In this document: in pieces, positions 1 through 10,700 of the stretch
How the letters are laid out: the number at the start of each line of letters is the position of its first letter
Position numbering within the stretch: the stretch's first letter is position 1
NCBI GenBank assembly: GCA_000226015.1
Contig: JH152810.1
Span: 117,502 to 149,526, forward strand
Length of the DNA: 32,025 nt
Origin: Mnemiopsis leidyi
Lineage: Eukaryota; Ctenophora; Tentaculata; Lobata; Bolinopsidae
Direction of reading: 5' to 3'
Translations under genes and position numbers: made by a program
Notes under the pieces: generated by a model
Databases searched by the model: none
What the model saw: only the letters and a program-made list of their open reading frames with translations
Told to the model about the DNA's origin: nothing

Positions 1-1638
1 TTGCTTTGATACCGGACGAACCTCCGGTATTTGGTTATAGCTGCAGCTGGTCCAACTCCTTGGTAGACTACTCGCCAGTAAGGTGGTCAGACATCTGATG
101 GCCTTTCCTTCTACGAGGATAAACTCTACCTAAGTAACCTAAGTAAGTAAGTAAATAGATAGATTAAAAGATAATACTGTATAATGCAACTGAAAAAGTC
201 CAGAATAAGTCAGGTATCCTAACTTAGTAAGAACCGGAGCAACCTGTGTACTCAAATAGTCGCCAAGTATAGTTACTTGGTTACCTAGTTTTGTTACTTG
301 GTTATAGTTCAGTTACTTTATTACATAGTGTAGTTACTTGGTTACCCAGTTTAGTTACTTGGTTACCCAGTTTAGTTACTAGGTTACCCAGTTTAGTTAC
401 TAGGTTACCTGGGTTAGTAACTTGGTTACCTAGATTAGTAACTTGGTTACCTAGATTAGTTACTTGGTTAGTTATTATCTAGTCCAGTTACTTGGTTTCC
501 TAGTAAATTTATTTGGTTACCTGGATCATTTTCCCAATCTGATATGGATCACGCTTAAAAAATCCTACATGGACCCCGTGACCCCTCAGGTATGTACTTC
601 AACTTTGTTAGTAGGTACGTTAAACTCAAGTACTGAGATAAGAGGTTCTTCGTCCTAGAATAATAAAAAATAATGAGAAATAAATTTACGACATAAAGCT
701 ACACTATTACTTTTTTAATCCAAACCAGTAACTTAAAGTATGATGATTCGAGTCATTATTCGAGTCGGGACCATTGCTCCATTGGCAAAAATCATTTTCT
801 CGTGACTCAACAAACCGTTTTACCAGCCACAGGATTATTCTGACGCTTTCACCAGAAAAATTCGACTTTTGCATAACTCCCAAATCGTTAAGATTGAATT
901 AGTCGAGCCATTGAAACATTGATTCGTCGTCTTGACCAAGAAACCCGTTAAATTTTCTGGATGCATGGAAGAAGGCGATATTTCACACTCCACTCTGAGC
1001 CCAGAATGTTTCATCTTGACAAAGAGAGTTAAAAATTTACAAAATTAAAATCCTTAACTGCGTCTAATCCCTTGCATACAATCTGTAGAAGAGCATGAAT
1101 TATGATCAAAATTAAAGTTGACTACAGATCTTTCTGGTACTCACTAATTCTCAAGTAAAGTTGAGACGGTTGACGGTTTGGTATCGAACTTCACTGCACT
1201 GCTAATTGATGTGCGAATTTCTGAATTACTACCGAACCTGTCCTTGGAAACTGTTGCTATAGCAACCTTTACTCGAGGTTCAACAGAAAGTTTCTGTTTT
1301 GACTGATGAGCTAGAAGTACCACTTCAGAGGGATCGCTAGTAAGTCCAGCAAGAATCTAAGATTTTAGAGGTTTAAGAGATTCACAAATTCCTGGATATT
1401 AATGACGTCTGGCAGAAATATTGTTCAATACGCGGATTGGTGTAATCAAAATTTTTAATTTTATATTTTCATTACATCTTGATCTAAAATTTACAATTTA
1501 CAATACCAAGATTTTACAGCAGAATATTGGGTTTCCCCAACTTTTTGTGTCCATCGTAATAGTATACTTTTAGGTATAACAATTTGAAAAGATTCTTCAG
1601 ATTAATCAAAGATTTAACAATTTCTTCCCCTTAGTTTC
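1..1638. other. Region before the first ABCA exon
   Basis: No supported coding exon. It contains a short perfect inverted repeat (ataccgga / tccggtat, 9-30), the 21-bp minisatellite (258-510) and otherwise AT-rich unique sequence. The ABCA promoter and 5' untranslated exon probably lie here or further left, but I could not pinpoint them. Confidence 0.5.
258..510. repeat. 21-bp minisatellite
   Basis: About ten to twelve degenerate copies of a unit near agtttagttacttggttaccc. The central copies are almost identical, with drift at both ends. The unit is a multiple of three and lacks stops in one frame, giving a spurious open frame with a seven-residue LVTWLPS-like repeat. Confidence 0.85.
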
Positions 1639-1704
1639 ATGGGGCTTATTCAGATAACGATTCTGCTGTGGAAAAATGTCACGATCACGATCAAGCAGAA
1701 GTCG
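1639..1704 (+). CDS. ABCA alternative first coding exon 1a
   Basis: Encodes 22 residues, [20 protein letters not shown] plus KS, then a gtacgt donor in phase 0. LLWKN is the hallmark of ABCA amino termini (human ABCA1 has LLLWKN just before its first intron). A pyrimidine-rich tract ending ccttag lies just before the ATG, so an upstream non-coding exon is likely. Phase 0 joins cleanly to exon 2 at 9518, which starts with WVTLLQ. The next exon is 7.8 kb away, with the GT31 cluster in between. Confidence 0.75.
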
Positions 1705-4700
1705 GTACGTTGAATTACTTTTTTGCAAGTCTATTTTACCGTAATTCTATTCCAGAAATAATGATTATGCCACGAAAGTCCCTAAAATTATCATATTTCC
1801 TTCAGATCTTACCAACTTCATGCCAAAAAAATCATTTCATCAACGTCCTACTAAATTAAAGCTTGGCAATCATCGTTTGAGCTTATCTACACTGATGACT
1901 GAGAGACACTGATAAGAGCTTACAGTCAATTCAGGCTTTTTACTTTTCGTTACGGGTCGATTTTTCGTCTCTTTTATCATAGCGGCGCTCTTATCTCGGT
2001 CAATGTTTTATTTCTCGTCAGCGTTGATAGTAGCGGCACCTCTAGGCTTTAAACATATAGACAGTTTCTTCCGTACTTCAGGCACGATGACGGGGGGGGG
2101 GGCAACCCCCGGAAAAGCTGACGTTTCCGTGACTAGTCTTTTGACAGGCCTCTTACTAGTAAATAGCATTGGCCGTACCGCCTGCCGTATTTCAAAGTTT
2201 GCGTAGCTGTTTGAAACCTGTTAGTAAGATATATCACCTGACAGCTTTCCTTGATACCGGCTAAGTTTTATTTGTTGATCGCTTTTCTTTGAGTGTGTGT
2301 ATGTGTGAAACAAAAGATTTGCGAGTCATCCAAACGAACCAAAACGTAACTTTTAAGATCAAATTTTTGATTTTTTGGAAATCTTGCCATCGGATCAATT
2401 GATATATATGATTTATATAATCATGTAGTTGTTTTTACAGATGTTTATTTACTAGAGTGACATGAGGTTGATCCAGATAAAACTACTACTATGGAAAAAT
2501 GCTATCTTGATAAAGAGAAAACCGGTGAGTACAATATTAATATTAAGTACAATAGAGTTTCTTGTCAAAAATAGTTCTTTTCAAAAACGAAATAAGTTTG
2601 AAAGATGCAATCAATTAGAATTTTAAAAAGTTGACCCCTGCTTTAGGTGTCTCACTCAGATACCCCCTCAAAAATCCTTAGTTTTTTATGGACGTCAGAA
2701 TTCTTGGGAAAGAGTCGGAAAACTTTTCGATCATGTGACAGCAATTGACCAATTGAGAAGCCAGATATGACCAATTAAATATGAGGAACTCAACGCTGTC
2801 ACGTTATAGAAACCAAATCCGACTCCTCCCGAAGGAATCAGACGTCCTTTTATTATTACTTTTATAAAACTACCCAAGTAGTACAAGGTTTTTAAATCAG
2901 GTTCCCTATTTAACTTAGGGAAGAGTCGTAACTTTCCATGCCCATTTTCCAAGCCAGACTTTTCAAAAACCTTTCGCCACAGTGATAGCCCCTTTCACTT
3001 AATTACCACAATACGCCTTATTGTCTCTCCTCACAAGGTATCCAATCATTTCTTTTAATCCTCTCATGCAACTGCACATGCAACTCTGGAGTTGCAGCGT
3101 GGTGGTAGAACCACTTCTTGAACTTCCCGCAAACATAAAACCTCTTCACTTGCAGCTTCATGTTGACTTTTCTCGTTACCGGGTAACCGAGCTGTGACGT
3201 TACCATGGTAACGAGGTAACCTGTTAGCGCGTCCTCCGGTGTAAAGGGAGCTTGGAAGTAGATTTTTGGTAGTTGCTGTATCATGTGTACCACATCACGT
3301 GATAAAACGTAGCCTCCTCCCGAACAGTAGTACCTGGTGGTTTTGGAGACGTTTTGTCTACTAGCGTGTTAAACTAGCGTGTTTAAGTATTCAATAGTTT
3401 AATCATGCTTTATGGAGCAGATAACCTATAGAATATGCTGATATATTCAAATTGCGATTGAGAAATTGATATGCTGCTGACGTTGGCCGGCGATACAAAA
3501 AACAAAACGAGTAAATATCATCGTAGTTTGGAACACGGAAGTCGGAACTAGCAGAGCAACTCACCATTTCTCATAATCAGGGTTGTGACCGTTATAGTAC
3601 CTATAACAGTTCCCAGTGTAATAATGATCTCTCGGCAGTAACAGCAGCTCATTGATTAATAGAGGAAGGTCGACGACAATATCGTCATCAGTTTTGATGA
3701 AGTAAGTAAAATCGTAGCTGTGCAGCGCTTCCTTCATAGCCCAGAGCACTTTAGATTTTAGAGATTTGTAGGTGTCCTTGAGACCGTCTATAACAAACAT
3801 ATCATCTCTGTGCATTTTCAATTCGTTGTTAAGTTGTTTGTTGAATCTATGTTCTGAACCGAAAATGAACATCAGTTTGAATCTTTTATGTTGTTTGTCT
3901 AATCCAGATAAGGAATTGCCCCAGCTGGTCACATTGGACCATGTACTTCTGATAGCGTTACGTAATTCAACGTGAGCAGGGTCACTCGGGATTGCAAACA
4001 CAAGGAAATATTTTTCCAAGCTTGTCTTAAGGGAAAGTCTTGGCATTTCTTCATTCGAGAGATTGACGTTGGAGAGGATTCCATCCGGCTGGAATTCATT
4101 AAAATGTTCTTGCAGTATAAACACTGCAGCGATTATCAGTAGTGATCCAGGAACAAGGAGTTTTAAATGTCGTAAAAATTTCATATTTTTTCTGCTGTGT
4201 GGGATATAAATTCTTCTTCGTAGACCGGAGGTCTTATCACAAACTTTTATTGAACAACGAAGCTCGAATTATTGCACAGCTGCACGTGCTCAAACACAAA
4301 GAAAGTGTTTAAGTTAAATCAGTTAAATAATGACGCACAAGTAAACTTAATTAATAGAATATTAATTTAAAAAGCCCTCAATAAACCGAGACTCTCCGAC
4401 AACTAATAAGACAAAAGGAGAGAGTTACTTTTACATGAGGTGTAGAGTTCGGTGAGGGTGCAATAGTCGGTTTATGCTGTTTTCTCAAGGTTTTTCCTTG
4501 CTGTACGCCTGGGCGGTAATATCTCGGCTACACTACCAGGAAGTACTTAGAGTTTGAATCAAATCGCAGAGACACTTTTATTCGAACTTATTAGAGCATA
4601 AAAAGTATTTTATTGATCAATAGAATTACGATTAGAATATCACGCGTTTTATGCAGATTATCACAGCAGCACAGTTCATGTTGTAGTGTCTATAATATCA

Positions 4701-7700
4701 TGTAACGACCCTCCCCCAGGCCGCAGCCTCTTCTCTCCGCCCTCCTCAGCTTGGAAAATGGAGGACCGACAATCTCCGCATCCCTCTACTTGCTCCCCAA
4801 AACTTTTAAGATTTCTATTAAAAATTGGTAATATATATATCGAAACAGTAATTACTCACGAGCCGAGAAGTGCCCACTTTTCTTCTTCTTCTTGAAAGTG
4901 CCCACTTTTCTTCTTCTTCTTGAAAGGGTTTCAAACAAAAACAAAAATCGTCACATAAAGCTTGACCAACGAAAATGTGGCGAACTAAAGATTGCCTCTT
5001 TTTTGGATGGTAAATTTGCGCTTCTTAAGAGTTAAGATTCGGTTCAATCTATCTTGCAAAATTGACAATAGTGCCTATTAACAAGGTTTAAGTTTGACGG
5101 TAGACACTATATATAGACTATGCCGAGTGGAGCTCGATTTACGATTATTTTAAAAACAACACTAAACACTAACACTAAACACGACGAAAACTGTTGACAA
5201 CGATAATGTCCACTATCTACTGTCGAGATGGTATATCACTATATCCCTGATAAACATGTACACAACAACGATGTAATTGGAAATGACCTTAAACCGCCCA
5301 TACACTTACACGCTTACAGCGCACTATAACAGCGCGTGTGAGGCCAGAGCGCTTACTATTGGTGGAAAGAAGGGTCACGTGGGAGGCTGATTTGACCAAT
5401 CACAAGCAGCGCGCATTTCTGTCAAGGTGTGGGATGGTACAACTGCTTTATCTGTTTATCTTCATATCTTTTCGCTTCCAATTTGTAGCTCTGTGCCAGC
5501 AGATGACAGATCGAGTGTTTGCTTTATCCCCTCGGTTTCGATTTTGGCATTTTACTCTTTATTCATAAAACGATGAAACAACTGTGTGGTTTGTGTGCAG
5601 ACGAATGACTGGGAAACCGTGATTGAGGGTTATATGAGGAGGGTCTCCGTTAAAAGATCTAGAATCTTCCAGGAGCCCCTTCAGCTGTATAACTGTAAAA
5701 GTCTTGGTACAGGTGTAAGAAATACAAATACCTTAGAGAAGTGAGAGTTTTAACTTGCTTTGACAACTTGTTTGATGTAATTTTTAGTTTACACAATTGA
5801 CAATACGTTGGTTCGAAGCATCATTTCTTAAGCTTATTAGCTTGTCACAAATCTTGTAACAATCTTAAAATGCTTGTTGATTATTGAGCTGGTGATTTGG
5901 TCAGAGGTAATTATCCGTCAAAAACTTTGAAAATAAATTTTCTTTTGGAGAAACTCGTAATTCTTTGCAAGTTTCCTCATTCACTAGATTTCACAAAAGC
6001 TGAAATCACAACTTGTCAAACACAAGAATATATTCTAGATCTCACAAAGTTTGGTGTCATTCTTCCGAATCCTCTCATGTAGTGCCACATGACGCTTCAC
6101 ATTACCAGCCATGTGATAAAACCACTTGTCAAACAGCCCACACTTATAATACCACAACGCTAGCTTCTTGCTGATTTCTCTTTCCACCTCGTACCTGAGA
6201 ATCTTCCTGACTTCCATGACCAGATAGCCGGAGTAGGCATCTTCTGGTCTGAACGGTACGTTGTGTACTGTGTTGGGTAGTTGTTGTATCATGTGTATCA
6301 CATCACGTGACATAACATAGCCTCCTCCTGAGCAGTAGTACCTGGTATAAGGATAGTTAGATACAGTGAGAATTTAGTCGTATGTAATCCCTGGGGATTT
6401 GTACAGTTACATCATGTTACTTAAATTTGTTTTGGAAATAAGGTAAGTTAAGCTATAGATAAGTTTAGTAGATCTATAGATATACTCTTCTGATGCATTG
6501 TTGAACGATGTACTCTTGTTAAAAGTTGAAAGGAAATTTTGCCCTAGAATAGTGTGTTAAGCGCTGAACTTTAATCAAGATATAAAATTAGTTTTACCAT
6601 CTTGGCCACCCAGAAAATCCACCGTAGGGAACATAGCAATTTCCCGACTGAAAATGCTCCCTCGGCTTCACCAAAAGTTCCTTTATCAGCAGTGGAAGAT
6701 TAACGACAACATCATCATCAGTTTTGATAAAGTAAGAAAACTCGTATCGGTACAAAGCTTGCTGCATCGACCACATTATCTTGTACTTAAGGGCAGTTCG
6801 GTGCTCACGAAGATTGTCCACTACAAACATATCGTCCCAGTGTAGCTCTAACTCTTTGTCAAACTCCTCACAGGGTTCGTGAACACCTCCAAATAAAAAC
6901 ATGAGTTTTATCCGTTTATTACGTTCTTCTACATCTGACAGTAGGCCTGACCAGCTTGAAACGTTTGACCAAGTTTTTCTGATGATGTTTCGCAAGTCAA
7001 CGTGCTCAGGTTTACTAGGGATTGCGAACACAAGGAAATATTTTTCCAGCGTCTTGTTATGATTTAAAAGTTTCTTAACAAGATTCGTCAATACACTAGA
7101 ACGGTTCTGATTTAAGTTGTCCGTGGTAAGCGTGGTATTTACTGTGATAAGGACGTATAAGGAAGTGAAGAGAAGAGCACCAGGTAAGAACAATTGGAGA
7201 TATTTTACTGATGTTGTAGCTTTCATCTTCTGCCGGTTATTGTAAGGTTTAAACTTTTAAACAAGCTGTTGTACTTAAAAACTTCAAAAGTACAACTACT
7301 TCTAACTGATCGGGTTCTATTTACTTTAAACGAGTCGAAATTATTCTCCGAGTAGTTAAACGTGCGAGATTAGAAAACAAATGCTATAGGATAATTACAA
7401 ACTCCAAGTTTAAGCAAAACATAGCAACAAACAAAGTTTAAGCAAAAGAAGAGTTCGAAACTAAAGACAATGTATCAATATTAGTGTGGATAACAGAGCG
7501 GTTACACCATCACCCAAATGTTTCAATGCAATTCGGCAACTTTGAGTATTAGGAGCCTTTGTCCATTGCGGTACAGTAGTACCAGTAGTTCTGTGTCATG
7601 AGGCTGTTAAAGTTAATTGTTTAATAAGGTGTATGAACTCTTCTATCTTAAATACGTATATAAGTTGCAAAGAGAAGCTGTCATTTTTGAACAAATAGGG

Positions 7701-10700
7701 CAATCTATCAAGCGAAACATTTGTAAGTATTGTGGTGAAAGCATGTTAAATTCTTCCTGTAAATGTTTTTACCGGTTGCGATTACATTCCGTTATTCTAT
7801 TACTCTTCAACCTCTCATGCAACGAAATATGTCGCTCAACCGTCGAAGCTCTATGATAAAACCAATTATCAAACCTTCCACAAGTATAATAAAACAAACT
7901 CAGTTTCTTCAGCTTTCTACACTCCCTATTCACCTCGTACCTCAGTATCTTCCTGACTTCCATAACCAGGTAGCCGGAGTAGGCGTCTTCTGGTCTGAAC
8001 GGTACGTTGTGTACTGTGTTGGGTAGTTGTTGTATCATGTGTATCACATCACGTGACATAACATAGCCTCCTCCCGAACAATAGTACCTGGTATAAGGAT
8101 AGTTAGATTTCCCGCCTAAAATTTCCCTCCCGGGCCGGCTAGTAATCGTGAAATGACAAAAATACCTAGTTAGATATTTGCGTCCTGTAATTTGTCTTAT
8201 CAAACTAATTTCTCTATTTTCAAGCAGAGAATACATCGTTTGACTACCCAATATCAGATCAAAAATAAACATTGTCAATAAAGACTGACTTACGCTCTGC
8301 AATTGCCTGTGTAGAAATGTTCCCTAGGCCGGGATGAAAGTTCTCTTATTAGCAAAGGAAGATTGACAACTATATCATCATCTGTTTTGATAAAGTAGGT
8401 AAAATTGTATCGATACAGAGATTGCTTCATCCCCCAGAGCACTTTGTACTTTAAAGACATCCGGTTTTCAGTAAGATTACTGACAATAAACATGTCATCA
8501 TTTTGTTCTAACTCTTGTTCAAACACCGGATCGTATTTGTGATCTGAGCCGAATATGAACATCACTTTTATACTCTTCTTTGTATCATCTACTTCTGTTA
8601 GCAACCCTGACCAACTAGTGATGTTGGACCAAGTTTTTCTGATAACATTCCGCAAGGCAACGTTCGTTGGTTTGCTTGGAATTGCAAAAACAAGAAAATA
8701 TTCCTCCAACAATCTCTGTGATGAGAAATTCGAAAACACTTTTGTAAGAAGTTCACTTTCCTGGACTGTATTTTGAGAAAGCTCCGAATGACCTTGTTTT
8801 AAGATGGAAACTCGCAAGAGAATCAAAACAGAGTTCATTAACAACATCCCAGTGGTCAAATATCGCAGATACTTTGTAATCATAGCTATTGAAAACGTCT
8901 ATATCTCATCAACGACACGTTTTCTGGGAAAATACAAAAGTACAGTTCATCAGTATTAGATGGCTAAAGATATTGATAGATCGTGATACGAAGTATAACA
9001 GGAATAAGGTCAGTAGTAAGAATCGAAACTGCCCTCCTCCCCAAAAAAATCAACTTCACATGGGTTTAAATAACACACTTAATACTTATTGGTCCACATC
9101 AAACTCCCATACTGCTCTTGGTGCGTCCACCATCCCTGCCATTTCCACTAGATTTATTAATAGAAGTTTCCCAATAAAAACTGAAGGTGGGTAAATGAAC
9201 CGCGAGCACTGCACCCATTAGTCCGCAGAACAAAGGATAAACTCCCCTATGATAAAAGCTAAACAAAGAAATAAACGATGTTGTTTAAATTCCTACTTTC
9301 TAGTGTTACCCTTCACATTATAATATTTAAAGAAACAAGAACTTCTTTTTAATTTTTATTAACTGTCAGGGATGTGTAAACTCTTATTTCGGCTGCTCGA
9401 CACTCGACAGTTGTGTATAATAACCGGAAACTATTTGAAATCCATATGTTGGCTGTAAAATAACCCTTTCGTAACCGCATTATGGCCGTTATGCAATTTA
9501 ACCGTCACCTATTTCAGTGGGTCACGCTACTGCAGATTATTCTACCGCTAGTTCTCTTCCTAATTCTTCTCTTCGTTCGGTTAAAGCTTCCTCCTGTTAA
9601 TGTCTCCGATAGTAAGTAATCTTGTTTATTCGTATCATTTTATTATGAGGTAAGAAATTAGTAAAGTTTCAACGATGGCTTGATAAAACATCAGCTCGAT
9701 TTATACTTCATTACAGCAAAAATACTTGTCTGTAATAAATTTTTCCTGCATAAGTGCATAATGGTAATCTATCTATTATCATAAGCGAATAATTTCTTTT
9801 GCCAGTTTAAGCTTTACCGATTCCAACCTTCCAACCAGTATGAAATAGACTTCTCCTGTATTATAGCAACCTTTCTCTGTTATAAATAACGCAAAGCTGC
9901 TTTTGCCAGTTTAAGCTTTACTGATTCCAACCTTCCCACCAGAGTTCTACTACGCTAAGCCCATGCCGTCCGCCGGGTACGTGCCCTTTATCCAGTCTCT
10001 GTTGTGTGATCCTATCAGCGGTCGTCCTGAGATGAGACTCGAACATGTCTCTCCTTACAAGTCCTACTCTGGTGCCAGGTAATTATAAAAGTGTTGTTAT
10101 GGCGACGTCACGTGCTGTAAAATTTAACGCTCTGTTGTTGTGACGTCATATGTTGCGAGGGTGACGCCACGCGTTGTTTTGGTAACGCCACGTGCTTTCT
10201 TGGTGACTTCACAGTTCACATTTTGTTAAAATAACATCACGAAGTACTGCAGTTGGGTTATCACCAATTTTTGCGAGATTGAAGAACTGCCTTGTTATAT
10301 AATTCAACCGGTCTGGTCACCATTAAGTGGACACAAATCTGACAAACCTTCAAATGACAAAAGTTTTAAAATCCTTCATATGACACGATCTCTCCCGAAG
10401 TGTCTACCCGATGATATCCCTGGTAGACGCGACAGTCCAACTGACAGACACTTACTCCTTACTAACGGAGTATCATACCACTATTCTACGGGAAATGTTC
10501 AACATCTCCGACACTGACGATATTCAGGCTGTCAAGGTATAATATGTGAGTGTGTGTATTGACTATTGGGTGTGGCGTGTAGTGGGTGTGGCGTGTAGTG
10601 GGTTAGAGATGTATGATGCGATCATTTCGATAACTGGCTTTCTTTTTGAAACGATGTCGTTTTGATCTTGATGATTATAGATAGTTTTTGTGATAACCGG

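Noticed and set aside
985..1035. Text atcttgacaaagaga resembling the end of exon 1b
   Set aside because: Only about 15 bases match, with no LLWKN code, ATG or donor. Probably chance or a very decayed copy.
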